Translations under genes and position numbers: made by a program | Notes under the pieces: generated by a model | Told to the model about the DNA's origin: nothing | The model's database searches: none | The model's input: the letters and a program-made list of their open reading frames with translations, nothing else | Origin: Acidobacteriota bacterium | GTDB taxonomy: Bacteria > Acidobacteriota > Terriglobia > Acidiferrales > UBA7541 | DNA: 64,000 nt | Reading direction: 5' to 3' | Assembly (NCBI GenBank): GCA_013289665.1 | Contig: JABCZN010000016.1 | Span: forward strand, 1 to 64,000 | Shown here: positions 34,257 to 45,267 of the stretch, piece by piece | Numbering within the stretch: position 1 is the stretch's first letter | Layout: every line of letters starts with the position of its first letter

Positions 34257-37043
34257 TCAGCTGCATCCGCTGGTGCTCCCGCAATTTTCGCATTTGTAAC
34301 AAGCGCCGTTGGGCACCATCAACATGCCGCATTCAGAGCAGGTGGGCGCATCTTCCAGGGCGTTTCCCGGAGAGTACGTTCTGGTTTCGACGGGCGGCGC
34401 CGAACTCAGTACGGGAGCAATTGGCGCGGGTGCCGGGATGGAGGCGACGACGGTGCCTTCCATGGGAGCGCCGTTGAGCTTGAGGTAATCCGCGGAGATG
34501 AAGCGGCCGCCCAGCCAGCGCGCGATGTAATCGAGCACGGAAGTGGCGAAGCGGATGTTGGCGTTCGGAGTGATGCCGCTCGGTTCGAATCGGGTGTTGA
34601 CCAGCTTGTTGACCAGCACTTTCAGCGGCACGCCGTATTGCAAGCCGATGGAGAGTGTGAGCGCCAGGCCGTCCATGACGCCGGAGAGCGTGGAACCTTC
34701 CTTGGACATCTTGATGAAGATTTCACCGGGCCGTCCGTCGGGGTACATGCCGACGGTGATGTAGCCTTCGTGGCCACCGACGCTGAACTTGTGGGTGACG
34801 GAGTTGCGTTCGACGGGAAGTTTTTCGCGCTGGGTGCGGGCGAAAAGTTCGCGCTGCACGGGCTCGGCGGCGGCGACTTCGACTTTCTTTTCGTCTTTCT
34901 TGTTGCCGGCGGCGTTGAGCGGCTGGGAACGCTTGGAGTTATCGCGATAGATGGCGACTGCCTTCAGACCAAGCTTCCAGGACTCGATGTAGGCGTCCAT
35001 GATGTCTTCGATCGTGGAATCCTCGGGCATGTTGATGGTCTTGCTGATGGCGCCGGAGAGGAAGGGCTGGGCCGCCGCCATCATCTTGACGTGACCGCGC
35101 CAGGCGATGGAACGCCCGCCGGTGGTGGCCAGGGAGCAATCGAAGACGGGAATGTGTTCGGGCTTGACGAAGGGCGCGCCATCCATCTTGCCGTTGGCAT
35201 CAATGTAGCTGACGATCTCGCTGGTCTGCTCGGGGGTGTAGCCGAGCTTCATCAGCGCGGCCGGCACGGTGTTGTTGACGATTTTGATGACGCCGCCGCC
35301 CACGAGCTTTTTATATTTGATGAGGGCGAGGTCGGGCTCGATGCCGGTGGTGTCGCAATCCATCATGAAGCCAATGGTGCCGGTCGGAGCGAGAACAGTG
35401 ACCTGGGAATTCTTGAAGCCGTGCTTCTCGCCCTGGGCGAGAGCGGAATCCCAAGAGCTTTGCGCGCCCATGTAGAGATCGGACTGGACGTGATCGGGCT
35501 TGATGCCGCGCATGGCGTGGCGGTGCATGCGAATGACGTCGAGCATGGGTTCGCGGTTCACGGGATAGCCCGGGAATGGGCCCATGCGTTCGGCGACGCG
35601 GGCGGACTGAGCGTAGGCTTCGCCGCACATGAGGGCGGTGACGGCGGCAGCAACATCACGGCCTTCATCGGAGTCGTAGGGCAGGGCCATGGACATGAGC
35701 AGCGCGCCCAAATTGGCGTAGCCCAGACCGAGCGGGCGGAACTCGTGCGAGTTCCTGGCGATCTTGTCGGTGGGATAGCTGGCGTTGTCGACCAGGATTT
35801 CCTGGGCGGTGATGGTGACGTCCACGGCATGCGTGAAGGCTTCGACGTCGAAGTCGCCGTTGGGGCTGAGATACTTCATAAGGTTCAGCGAGGCCAGGTT
35901 GCAGGCGGTATCGTCGAGGAACATGTATTCGCTGCAGGGATTGCTGGCGTTGATGCGGGCGGTGGACTTGCAGGTGTGCCAGCGATTGACGGTAGTGTCG
36001 TACTGCATGCCGGGATCGCCGCAGTGCCAGGTGGAATCGGCAATCTTGTAGAGAAGCTCGCGGGCGCTGAGTTTTTCGTTGGGCTGGCCGTCGATGACGT
36101 TCTTGGTCCACCAGTCGCGATTGTCCTCTGCGGCCTGCATGAACTCATCACTGACGCGGACGGAGTGATTGGCATTCTGGAAGAAGATGGAGCTGTAGGC
36201 TTCGCCGTCGATCGAGGAGTCATAACCCTGTTCGATGAGGACGTGAGCTTTCTTTTCTTCCTTCACCTTGCAATCGATGAATTCGACGATGTCCGGATGG
36301 TCGATGTTGAGAATGACCATCTTGGCGGCGCGGCGCGTCTTGCCGCCGCTTTTGATGACGCCGGCGAAGGCGTCAAAGCCCTTCATGAAGCTGACCGGGC
36401 CGGAGGCGATGCCGCCGCCGGATAGGGTTTCCTTGCTGCCGCGGAGGGAGGAGAAATTGGTGCCGGTGCCAGAGCCCCACTTGAAGAGCATGCCTTCGGT
36501 GCGGGTGAGGCCCATGATGGATTCCATGCTGTCCTGAACGGAGTTGATGAAGCAGGCGGAGCACTGGGGCTTGGGCTGGCAGCCGACGTTGAACCAGACG
36601 GGGGAATTGAAAGCCATTTTCTGCTCGACGAGCAGGTGGGTTAGTTCGTCGCGAAACGCGTCGCGCGACGCGTTATCGGTGAAATAGCCGCCTTGTTCAC
36701 CCCAATGGACGATGGTGTCGACAACACGGCTGATCAATTGGCGGACGGAGCCTTCGCGCTCGGAAGTGCCGGGCTTGCCGTGGAAGTATTTGCTGGCAAC
36801 GATATTGGTGGCGGTTTGCGACCAGCCTTTTGGGACCTCGACATTTTCCTGCTTGAAGATGGTGGCGCCCTTTTCGTTGCCGATGAGGGCGGTGCGCTTT
36901 TCCCATTCGACCTTGTCGAAGGGAGAAACTTTTCCATCGGTGAAGTACCGTTCGAAAATCAGTCCGCTGGACACACTGGAAGTGTCCACCTGTTTTGAAG
37001 TCTCGACTGCTTTGCCATTCAATGCGTGCTTCACCGTAGCCAT
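34257..37043 (-). CDS. nrdJ: Adenosylcobalamin-dependent ribonucleotide reductase (class II)
   Basis: Reduces ribonucleotides to deoxyribonucleotides using an adenosylcobalamin-derived thiyl radical, so it works with or without oxygen. The 928-residue protein starts at ATG 37043 behind GGGGAGGA. Motifs: MAFNSPVWFNVGCQPKPQCS, KWGSGTGTNFSSLRG, NPCSEYMFLDDTACNLASLN (substrate and radical-loop region) and APTGTIGFMMDCDTTGIEPD. The C-terminal tail has a Cys-rich module (CSECGMLMVP...CYKCENCGSTSGC) for re-reduction and zinc binding. I looked for a cobalamin riboswitch in the 5' region and did not see one. Confidence 0.95.
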   Translation of the reverse strand: MATVKHALNGKAVETSKQVDTSSVSSGLIFERYFTDGKVSPFDKVEWEKRTALIGNEKGATIFKQENVEVPKGWSQTATNIVASKYFHGKPGTSEREGSVRQLISRVVDTIVHWGEQGGYFTDNASRDAFRDELTHLLVEQKMAFNSPVWFNVGCQPKPQCSACFINSVQDSMESIMGLTRTEGMLFKWGSGTGTNFSSLRGSKETLSGGGIASGPVSFMKGFDAFAGVIKSGGKTRRAAKMVILNIDHPDIVEFIDCKVKEEKKAHVLIEQGYDSSIDGEAYSSIFFQNANHSVRVSDEFMQAAEDNRDWWTKNVIDGQPNEKLSARELLYKIADSTWHCGDPGMQYDTTVNRWHTCKSTARINASNPCSEYMFLDDTACNLASLNLMKYLSPNGDFDVEAFTHAVDVTITAQEILVDNASYPTDKIARNSHEFRPLGLGYANLGALLMSMALPYDSDEGRDVAAAVTALMCGEAYAQSARVAERMGPFPGYPVNREPMLDVIRMHRHAMRGIKPDHVQSDLYMGAQSSWDSALAQGEKHGFKNSQVTVLAPTGTIGFMMDCDTTGIEPDLALIKYKKLVGGGVIKIVNNTVPAALMKLGYTPEQTSEIVSYIDANGKMDGAPFVKPEHIPVFDCSLATTGGRSIAWRGHVKMMAAAQPFLSGAISKTINMPEDSTIEDIMDAYIESWKLGLKAVAIYRDNSKRSQPLNAAGNKKDEKKVEVAAAEPVQRELFARTQREKLPVERNSVTHKFSVGGHEGYITVGMYPDGRPGEIFIKMSKEGSTLSGVMDGLALTLSIGLQYGVPLKVLVNKLVNTRFEPSGITPNANIRFATSVLDYIARWLGGRFISADYLKLNGAPMEGTVVASIPAPAPIAPVLSSAPPVETRTYSPGNALEDAPTCSECGMLMVPNGACYKCENCGSTSGCS

Positions 37044-37619
37044 CCTGATTCCTCCCCGCAACAGGTTCCCGTGGTGCGAGCGGGGAACCATTCTATTTTA
37101 CTCCCCTGACGAACAGGGGGTTACAAACCCATCTCGAAAACACAACTCGATTCCTGGTCAGGCTGGAAGGCGTCCCCCCGAGATCATCGAAAAAAACGAA
37201 TGCACTGCCCGATGCCGGTGGAGTTCACACGGCCGAACAGCAGGCTCCACGCTTACCGACGACTGCGCGGAGAGGGTACTTCGCGCTCGTTTTTTGCGGT
37301 GATACCGGGCTGGAGCGTAGGGCAAAGCCGGACCAAGGCATGTCCCCGACCCGGTCCGTCTGGCGCTTCCACGTCCCCCGAATCTGGATTCGCAGTATCG
37401 GACTCGGAGGAGTTGGTGTCAAGAGAAAATCGCAAAATCTGGGGAAGGAATTTCCATGGCGTCTATATCTAGTGGTGGACTTTCCCGGGAGAGCGGAATC
37501 CCGGGATGGACGGAAGCGCAGGTTCCGGTACGGAAGTACTTTGAAATCAGGACTCTTAGATCATTCGTTCGGCGCGCGAGATCGCGTAATGTGGCGAGAG
37601 GCAGGAGTCCATCGGAGGG
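37044..37619. other. Divergent intergenic region, nrdJ and protein kinase
   Basis: 576 bases with promoters for both directions presumed. No convincing gene. GGTACGGAAGTACT at 37528-37541 recurs exactly at 60960-60973. Overlapping plus-strand frames here have no ribosome sites and atypical composition. Confidence 0.45.
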
Positions 37620-38507
37620 ATGGCACACGTGCAAGTCGGGCGCTATCAAATTCTGGAAACACTGGGAACCGGGGCAAACAGCCGCGTGGTGCGCGGATTT
37701 GATCCGCTGATTGATCGTCCGGTGGCGATCAAATTACTTTCGCCGGAGCTTTCGCGCGGCGAGGCGCGGTCGCGATTTTTGCGCGAAGCGCGCGTGGTGG
37801 GAAAACTTTCGCATCCGTTTATTATCACGCTGCATGACATGGGAATTGAGGAGTCCACTTCGACTCCGTACCTGGTGATGGAGTTGGTGGAAGGGCAATC
37901 GCTCGAAAAAATTCTCACCAACGGCAGCGTGCCCTATCCGTCGGCGTGCGGGTGGGCGGCGCAAGTGGCGGTGGCGCTGCAAGTGGCGCACCGGCACGGG
38001 ATCATTCACGGGGACGTGAAGCCTGCCAACATTCTGGTGACCAGCGATTCACGGACAAAATTGACAGACTTCGGCATGGCCCGGCTGGCGAGCCACGATA
38101 GGAAGGATACTTCCCTGCTGGGGACGCCAGCTTATTGGTGCCCGGAGCAGATCATGGGGCGGGCGCAAGATGCGCGCTCGGACATATTTTCGCTGGGAGT
38201 TCTGCTCTATGAAATGCTGACGGGGATTTCCCCGTTTGCGGCGGATTCGCTGCAGAAAGTTTGCAATCATGTGCTGTCGTCGCGGCCGCTGCCGCCATCC
38301 GAGGTCAATGCCTCGATTCCTGCGGCGCTCGATGAAATTCTGGCTAAGTGCCTGGCGAAGGATCCGGCGCAACGGATGGCTTCGGCCGAAGCGCTGGCGG
38401 AGCAATTGTATCCGCTGGCCCGGCGGAAGACGGTTGCGCCGGCCGTGGCGCCGGTGGTGGAGCAAACACTGCGCAACCGGGCTGCGCGGTTTTTGCGTTC
38501 GGCCTGA
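37620..38507 (+). CDS. Hanks-type serine/threonine protein kinase
   Basis: A 295-residue kinase consisting almost only of the catalytic domain. Visible subdomains: GTGANSRVVRG (Gly loop), VAIKLL (Lys), LREARVV (Glu helix), IIHGDVKPANIL (catalytic Asp; HGD replaces HRD), TDFGMARL (DFG), GTPAYWCPEQI (CPE for APE) and DIFSLGVLLYEML. HGD kinases may have altered activation-loop regulation. There is no transmembrane helix or sensor domain, unlike most PknB-type kinases. The start at ATG 37620 has GGAGGG directly adjacent. It may be linked with the downstream methyltransferase (98-base gap). Confidence 0.9.
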   Translation: MAHVQVGRYQILETLGTGANSRVVRGFDPLIDRPVAIKLLSPELSRGEARSRFLREARVVGKLSHPFIITLHDMGIEESTSTPYLVMELVEGQSLEKILTNGSVPYPSACGWAAQVAVALQVAHRHGIIHGDVKPANILVTSDSRTKLTDFGMARLASHDRKDTSLLGTPAYWCPEQIMGRAQDARSDIFSLGVLLYEMLTGISPFAADSLQKVCNHVLSSRPLPPSEVNASIPAALDEILAKCLAKDPAQRMASAEALAEQLYPLARRKTVAPAVAPVVEQTLRNRAARFLRSA

Positions 38508-38605
38508 AGCCGCCGATCAAATTGTTACTTTCCAAGTTGCCGGATTCGACGCTTCCCTTCTTGCACTTCTTTTCAGGATTCCGGGGCTGAACTACGCTCG
38601 GGATT

Positions 38606-39541
38606 GTGTTTCGATCCTGGAATCCCTCTCAACCGGAAATCACTGACCTGATCGTCGAGCACGATCCGCGCACGCTGGAGCGCGTGAAGGTGCGCAAGCA
38701 GGACGTGCTGGATACTTTTTCGCGCTTCTCCAACCGCACGGCAATGCGCGCCGTTGAGCAGCTTCCCGAACGAGAAGGCTTCCTCGACGAGAAAGAGCTG
38801 GACCGGCACCTGCTGAAAGTCCATTGGGAGATGCAGCGGCTAGCGGAAGAGTTCTACCACGGGCACCGGGTGTGGGAACTTCTGCGCGTTGTGATTGCGT
38901 CCATTCGTGAAGCGGGTGTTCGTGAAACCATTCGCATCGTGGATGTGGGTTGCGGGATCGGTTATGTGATCCGGTGGATGGCAGCGAACATTCCGCTGGA
39001 CAAGTACCGGATTGAACTGGCGGGGATGGATCTGAATTCCACGCTGATCAACGAGGCCAATCGGCTAGCGGGCGCGGAGGAATTGCCATGCCGGTTTCTG
39101 CAGGGGGACGCGTTTTCAAACGGACATTCCGGACATATTTTCACCTCCACAGGCGTGATACACCACTTTCGGGGGCCAGGGTTGCCGCAATTCCTCGGCC
39201 GGCACGAGCAGCCGGAGACGCAAGCGTTTCTGCATTTCGATTTTCAGCCGTGGTTGCTGGCGCCGGTTGGCGCTTGGTTGTTTCATTATCTTCGGATGCG
39301 CACGGCTGTGGCGCGTCATGACGGGGTGCTTTCCGCTGCTCGCGCGCACGATGGGCGGACGCTGAGGGAGGCGGCCCGCGAGGCTTTGCCTGAGTTTGCT
39401 TCGGGGATTTACGGCGCGAAGATCTGGAATACGCCGGCGCCGCGCGTTTTTCACACGCTCGTCGGCTTGCGGCGCCCGCTGGTCGAGGAATTCCGGCGGC
39501 AACTTGGGCGAAGGCGATCGCGGCTGGGAGAACTTCGTTGA
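38606..39541 (+). CDS. Class I SAM-dependent methyltransferase
   Basis: A 311-residue protein. The SAM-binding motif IRIVDVGCGIGYVIRWMAAN (residues ~112-131) is followed by ELAGMDLNSTLINEANRLAG, and FLQGDAFSN and FTSTGVIHHFRG mark the later strands. N-terminal ~90 residues are helical and charged. Its stop overlaps the start of the following membrane protein (TTGA), so they are co-translated. The substrate is unknown; the pairing with a membrane protein hints at a lipid or quinone-like substrate, but weakly. Confidence 0.8.
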   Translation: MFRSWNPSQPEITDLIVEHDPRTLERVKVRKQDVLDTFSRFSNRTAMRAVEQLPEREGFLDEKELDRHLLKVHWEMQRLAEEFYHGHRVWELLRVVIASIREAGVRETIRIVDVGCGIGYVIRWMAANIPLDKYRIELAGMDLNSTLINEANRLAGAEELPCRFLQGDAFSNGHSGHIFTSTGVIHHFRGPGLPQFLGRHEQPETQAFLHFDFQPWLLAPVGAWLFHYLRMRTAVARHDGVLSAARAHDGRTLREAAREALPEFASGIYGAKIWNTPAPRVFHTLVGLRRPLVEEFRRQLGRRRSRLGELR

Positions 39542-40068
39542 CGCTCCTGGCGTTGTACCTTCTGGCTTTGCTGGATGGGTTGCTCTGCGGCTTGCGGGCT
39601 TCGATGGGGCGGTGCGCGGTGATTGGGAAGAGAGGGTATTACCGGCGCGCGGCGTTCCAGGGAGTTGCGGGAGCGCAGCTGATCACTACGCTGGCGCTGG
39701 TGGCGTTGCTGCTGGTCGCGGCGACGAGTTCAGATCGCGCGGATGTTCGAGCGGATCTGGAAGGAGCGGCGCGGCGGATGCTGTGGGTGTTTGTTCCCTA
39801 CGCGACGCTGGTGCTGGCTAATCTGGCGCTGCGGCTGGTTCCCTCAAATGATATCCGCAGCGCGACGAGCGTCTTCATGCTGGGGCCGCTTACGGCGATC
39901 CGGCCGTTGGTCATGATTGCCGGAGTGCTCTATGGAATCTTTCCCAGCCGCTTGCTGGAAACGCGGTTACTGGGAATGTTTGTGCTGTTGCTGATGTTGT
40001 CGCTCGAATATGCCTTGAATCGGCGTGCGGATCGCCGACAGGAGCGGGAAATCCGGCGGCTAATTTGA
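39538..40068 (+). CDS. Polytopic membrane protein coupled to the methyltransferase
   Basis: A 176-residue protein with four or five helices (LALYLLALLDGLLCGL, LITTLALVALLLVAAT, MLWVFVPYATLVLANLAL, LVMIAGVLYGIFP, LLGMFVLLLMLSLEYAL). It starts at TTG 39538 in a TTGA overlap with the upstream stop. The basic tail (RRADRRQEREIRRL) is cytosolic. I do not recognise the family. Confidence 0.65.
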   Translation: MTLLALYLLALLDGLLCGLRASMGRCAVIGKRGYYRRAAFQGVAGAQLITTLALVALLLVAATSSDRADVRADLEGAARRMLWVFVPYATLVLANLALRLVPSNDIRSATSVFMLGPLTAIRPLVMIAGVLYGIFPSRLLETRLLGMFVLLLMLSLEYALNRRADRRQEREIRRLI

Positions 40069-40186
40069 GCCGGGGAGCGCATGCGCGCGGGCTTCGAGAA
40101 GGAGAAAGGAAGATTGAACACCGAGGGCACGGAAAAAAACACAGGGGATAGAGAGAGGAACCAGCCAGCGTGCCTTGCGCCGGTGA

Positions 40187-41428
40187 TTATTCGTAGCGGA
40201 GGGCTTCGACGGGGTCGAGCTTGGCGGCTTTCATGGCGGGCCAGACGCCGAAGATGAGGCCGATGCTGACGCTGACGACGATGCCCAGAACCGCGGCCCA
40301 CACGGGCACGCTGCCGGGCCATTTGAGAGCCAGGCGGACCAGAAGAACGAGACCATTCACGAGAACGAGGGCGATGAGGCCTCCGAGGCCGGTGAGGGTC
40401 ATGGCTTCAAGCAGAAACTGCCAGGTGATGTCCTTGCTTTTTGCGCCGATGGCTTTGCGGACGCCGATTTCGCGAGTTCGTTCGGTGACGCTGACGAGCA
40501 TGATGTTCATCACGCCGACGCCGCCGATCAGTAGGCCGATGGCGCTGAGGACAACCGTGGCGATGGCGACTTTCCCGACGATATTGTGGAATTCCTTGAT
40601 CTGCTCTTCGGCAGTGGCGACGGAAAAATTGTCCTTACCGTCGTAGGGAACGTTGCGGCGGCGGCGGAGAGCTTCGGTGATCTGATCCACCATCTGGTTG
40701 AGCATATAGGGCTGCGCCTGCACGCGAAAGTTGATTTCGTTGGCCGAAGGAAACGTCTTGCGAAAGGTGCTGAACGGAATCAGGACGCGACGGTCTTCGT
40801 CACCCATGCCGAAACCACCTTTGGGCTTTTCGACAACACCGATAACCTGGAAGCTGGAGCCGTCGATCATGACGTCTTTGCCGATAGGGTTGCCTTCGGG
40901 GAACAGCACCGGAGCAACATTTTCGCCGAGCATGACAACTTTTTCCTTGTGCAGGTCGTCTCCTTCGCTGATGAAGCGGCCGGCGAGAGTGGCGGCGTTG
41001 GCGTAGACGAGGCCGAAATTGGCCTGGACGCCGCGGAAATCAATAGCGGTGACTTCACCGGACTTGGTGCGGACGGAGTGAGCGACGTCCCAGTCGCTGG
41101 TGATAAACACGGTGACGTTTTTCACGGCGGGGCACCGTTCTTCGAGGGCGAGAGCGTCTTCAAGTGTGAGGGGCTTGCGCTGCCGCTCCTCAAGAGGCGG
41201 CGGGCCTCCGTGACGGCCCTGATCCCACTTGGTGACGAAGGCGGTGTCCGCGCCGAACTGTTTTACGTTTTCCTGGATTTGGGCGTCGAAACCGGTGATG
41301 AGGGCGGCGACGAGCATGATGACGCTGACGCCCAAAACGACGCCAAAAATCGTGAGGGCGCTACGGAGTTTGTGGGTGCGCAAGGCATCCATGGCCTGCC
41401 GGAGATTTTCGCCGTTTGCCTGAGGCAT
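40187..41428 (-). CDS. MacB-type ABC transporter permease, copy 1
   Basis: A 413-residue permease of the FtsX/MacB class: N-terminal helix (LTIFGVVLGVSVIMLVAALI), a large periplasmic MacB_PCD domain (~residues 45-270) and three C-terminal helices (VVLSAIGLLIGGVGVMNIML, LTGLGGLIALVLVNGLVLL, WAAVLGIVVSVSIGLIFGVW). ERTREIGVRKAIGAK is the cytoplasmic coupling motif. Eight bases separate it from its upstream paralogue. No ATPase gene is next to it. Confidence 0.9.
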   Translation of the reverse strand: MPQANGENLRQAMDALRTHKLRSALTIFGVVLGVSVIMLVAALITGFDAQIQENVKQFGADTAFVTKWDQGRHGGPPPLEERQRKPLTLEDALALEERCPAVKNVTVFITSDWDVAHSVRTKSGEVTAIDFRGVQANFGLVYANAATLAGRFISEGDDLHKEKVVMLGENVAPVLFPEGNPIGKDVMIDGSSFQVIGVVEKPKGGFGMGDEDRRVLIPFSTFRKTFPSANEINFRVQAQPYMLNQMVDQITEALRRRRNVPYDGKDNFSVATAEEQIKEFHNIVGKVAIATVVLSAIGLLIGGVGVMNIMLVSVTERTREIGVRKAIGAKSKDITWQFLLEAMTLTGLGGLIALVLVNGLVLLVRLALKWPGSVPVWAAVLGIVVSVSIGLIFGVWPAMKAAKLDPVEALRYE

Positions 41429-41436
41429 GGGTGCGC

Positions 41437-42759
<1,323 letters not shown>

Positions 42760-42852
42760 ACTGTGCTCCTGTATGCTTAGAGACGAACCACCCGGCAATT
42801 ACGTTCCTTCGTTAGACGTTTTGGATGCGTATTTGCTTTCAGCCAGGGCGGC

Positions 42853-42858
42853 TATAAT
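42853..42858 (+). promoter_or_regulatory. -10 box ahead of the exported protein gene at 42901
   Basis: Perfect TATAAT 42 bases before the GTG start. The -35 hexamer is unclear. Confidence 0.4.
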
Positions 42859-42900
42859 CTGAAAGAACCTCTATTGTAACCGGATGACGGAGGGGGCGAA

Positions 42901-43887
42901 GTGGAAATTGGCGGGCGGAGAATCGATCGAAGGAAGACTCCGGAGTTCTCGAGTAGCGTCCTAATGCGAACATTTGAAACAGGTTATGTGTGGATTCTGC
43001 GGGGATTGGCTATCGTTGCCCTGTTGCTCGGGACTTCGTGCTGCTTTGCCCAATCCCCACCGGCCGGGGACCCGGCCGACGGGGCTCCGCTAGGCAGTGG
43101 TGATCTGTTCGGCCGGGTGATCGCCAATCAGAAGCAGGTGGACGCGAACATGAACGTGTATGAGCGGGTGGAGCGGGTGGAGATTCGCAAGACGGGTGGC
43201 GATCTGAAACCGAGTGAGGTGAAGGTGTGGAAGGTGTTCCCGGCGGGCACGGGATTGAGCAAAATTCCGCTGACGGCGGAGGCGAAGCCGACTGGCGCCG
43301 AGAGTTACCGGGCAGCGCTGGAAAAACTGCAGGCGACGCTCGTCTGGGCGGCCGAGACAGGGCCCGCGCAACGGGAAGCTTATGCCAGGGTCGAGCGGCG
43401 GAAAAAAGAGCGGAACGACTTGATCGACACGACACGGAAAGCATTCCTGTTCACCAAGATTGGCGAGGAGCTGAGGAAAGACCGCGTGCTGGTCAAGTAC
43501 GAGATGACGCGGAACCCCGCGTTCAAGCCGACGACACGCAATGAGATGCTGTTCACCAGGATCAGCGGCACGCTTTGGATCGACAAGGAAACTGCGGAGT
43601 TGGCGAAGATCGAAGGCCACGTTACGGACGATATTACATTGGCGCTGTTTCTGGCGAAGGTCTATCGAGGGAGTTATTTCATGCAGGAGTGGTACGAAAT
43701 GGCGCCCGGCGTGTGGCTGCCGACCTACCAGCAGTACGACTTTGACGGGCGGAAATTCGTGGTGCCATTTTCGATCCACGAGCGGACGTTCTACACGCAG
43801 TACAGGCGCGTGGGGCCGCCGGGAGAGGCGGTCGAAGCGGTGCGTGGCGAACTGAACAAGCTCGGAGAAAATCGGGCGGACCCCTGA
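42901..43887 (+). CDS. Exported protein, LolA/RseB-like fold suspected
   Basis: A 328-residue protein starting at GTG 42901 after GGAGGGGG. A hydrophobic leader (GLAIVALLLGTSCCFAQS) follows a ~35-residue basic n-region; ATG 42964 would shorten this to a standard signal peptide. The mature part has long antiparallel strand patterns (NMNVYERVERVEIRKTG, GTLWIDKETAELAKIEGHVT, GVWLPTYQQYDFDGRKFVV), resembling the open beta-barrel of outer-membrane lipoprotein sorting proteins. That resemblance is only by eye. Divergent from the permease pair. Confidence 0.65.
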   Translation: MEIGGRRIDRRKTPEFSSSVLMRTFETGYVWILRGLAIVALLLGTSCCFAQSPPAGDPADGAPLGSGDLFGRVIANQKQVDANMNVYERVERVEIRKTGGDLKPSEVKVWKVFPAGTGLSKIPLTAEAKPTGAESYRAALEKLQATLVWAAETGPAQREAYARVERRKKERNDLIDTTRKAFLFTKIGEELRKDRVLVKYEMTRNPAFKPTTRNEMLFTRISGTLWIDKETAELAKIEGHVTDDITLALFLAKVYRGSYFMQEWYEMAPGVWLPTYQQYDFDGRKFVVPFSIHERTFYTQYRRVGPPGEAVEAVRGELNKLGENRADP

Positions 43888-43947
43888 ACCTTCGCTTGTT
43901 AGAATGGGTTAAATAGAACCAGGTCCAGTTAGCGGATCGGAGGCCCG

Positions 43948-44478
43948 ATGATCCGTCGTAGTTCACGTTTCCTACTACTCTGCGGTTTTCTGCCAATTGC
44001 TTGCCTGGCCCAGGACAACCAGGCTGCATCTGCTCCCGTGCCCAGCCAGCAGCCTGGAAAAGCAACAGCGGAACCAGCTCCGGCCCCCGTCGCCAAGACC
44101 GAGAAAACCAAGAAAGTATGGACGAACGACGACGTGAAAAGCGCGGGCCGGGTCTCGGTTGTGGGCGACAAGAGGAACCAGAAGTATACGATGACGAAAC
44201 CGGTAGATCCGGCGACCATTCTGAAATACCGAAACAGCCTCGAGAAACTTCAGGTTCAACTGGACGACGTGAACAAGCAGTTGAAACTGTATGACGATTT
44301 CAGCGAGGGGAAGCCTGTGTCTGGAGGCAGCAGGGATATGAGTCACGGATACAGCCGGACGCCCGTGGACCAGCAGACAGCGAAATTGAGAGAGAAGAAA
44401 AAACAACTGGAAGATCAGATGGATGGACTCTACGAGGAAGCCAGGAAAAAAGGGATTGAGTCCGGGCAGCTGAAATGA
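43948..44478 (+). CDS. Exported coiled-coil protein, paralogue 1 (VWTND family)
   Basis: A 176-residue protein from ATG 43948 with GGAGG upstream. Signal peptide (FLLLCGFLPIACLAQD), low-complexity linker, then KKVWTNDDVKSAGRVSVVGD, and a long C-terminal coiled coil (NSLEKLQVQLDDVNKQLKLY, LREKKKQLEDQMDGLYEEAR). The end KKGIESGQLK matches KKDGIEPGELR of the next gene, 16 bases downstream. The two are clearly tandem duplicates. Probably periplasmic; function unknown. Confidence 0.75.
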   Translation: MIRRSSRFLLLCGFLPIACLAQDNQAASAPVPSQQPGKATAEPAPAPVAKTEKTKKVWTNDDVKSAGRVSVVGDKRNQKYTMTKPVDPATILKYRNSLEKLQVQLDDVNKQLKLYDDFSEGKPVSGGSRDMSHGYSRTPVDQQTAKLREKKKQLEDQMDGLYEEARKKGIESGQLK

Positions 44479-44494
44479 GCAGGAGGATGGAGCG

Positions 44495-45058
44495 ATGAAG
44501 GCGTGGGTCTTGTCTCTGGCGCTGGTCTGCCCGATGGCGGGCCTGCTGACGATGGCGCAGACACAGGACTCTGCTAGTTCGGCTCCAAGCAGCAAGGGGT
44601 CCGCCGCCGCGAAAACACCTTCAACGGGAGAAGAGAAGAAGCCGGCGGATCAAAAACCCAGGAAAGTTTGGACGAACGATGAAATTGGAACCCTGCAGGG
44701 AACCGTCTCGGTTGTGGGGACCAGTCCTGCCGCGGACCACCAGCCGGCATCTTCCGAGACCGCATCGGGGACCGCGGCTGATCCGCGACGGGGAAGAATT
44801 CTGCGCTACCGCGCTCTGATTGCGGAATTGCAAAACAAGATTGACGCGGCGGACCAGCGAATTAATCAGATGAAGAATTTCAAGGCGGAGGACAGCAGCC
44901 CGAATGGCGGCATCAATCCGAATGGGCACTACATCATGGTACCTCTCGATGAACAGGTGAAACAGCTGGAAGCGAGGAAGAAGCAGTTGCTGGCGAACAT
45001 CGAGGAACTGGAGAACCAGGCGAAGAAGGACGGGATTGAGCCGGGGGAGTTGCGGTAG
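44495..45058 (+). CDS. Exported coiled-coil protein, paralogue 2 (VWTND family)
   Basis: A 187-residue protein from ATG 44495 behind AGGAGG. Signal peptide (LSLALVCPMAGLLTMAQT), the shared motif RKVWTNDEIGTLQGTVSVVG, then a coiled coil (LIAELQNKIDAADQRINQMK, VKQLEARKKQLLANIEELEN). A ~25-residue insertion (DHQPASSETASGTAADPRRG) distinguishes it from paralogue 1. Shares a transcript with it. Confidence 0.75.
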   Translation: MKAWVLSLALVCPMAGLLTMAQTQDSASSAPSSKGSAAAKTPSTGEEKKPADQKPRKVWTNDEIGTLQGTVSVVGTSPAADHQPASSETASGTAADPRRGRILRYRALIAELQNKIDAADQRINQMKNFKAEDSSPNGGINPNGHYIMVPLDEQVKQLEARKKQLLANIEELENQAKKDGIEPGELR

Positions 45059-45173
45059 GAGAGAGAGATGGCAGTCGGGTCAGATTCACCGATTGGCGAG
45101 GAATTGCGCTAAGAAGGCGATTTCGATTGCTTGCGACGTGGCTTCGAACCGGAATCCTGGAAAATTCTTGAAG

Positions 45174-45218
45174 CTGAAGTCCTTCGCGCATCCTCGCCGG
45201 ATGCGCTCCGCATGACAG
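45174..45218. repeat. Dispersed repeat A, copy 5
   Basis: GAAGTCCTTCGCGCATCCTC, then GCCGGATGCGCTCCGCATGA. It lies between convergent operons and is the copy closest to copy 1. Confidence 0.65.
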
Positions 45219-45267
45219 TTCAGAGTCTAGCCGCTGCCGTCCTGCTGTCGTCGGGAAGGTTCAGGAC

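Noticed and set aside
37044..37619. Cobalamin riboswitch upstream of nrdJ
   Set aside because: Looked for the B12-box text in the 5' region on the minus strand and did not find it.
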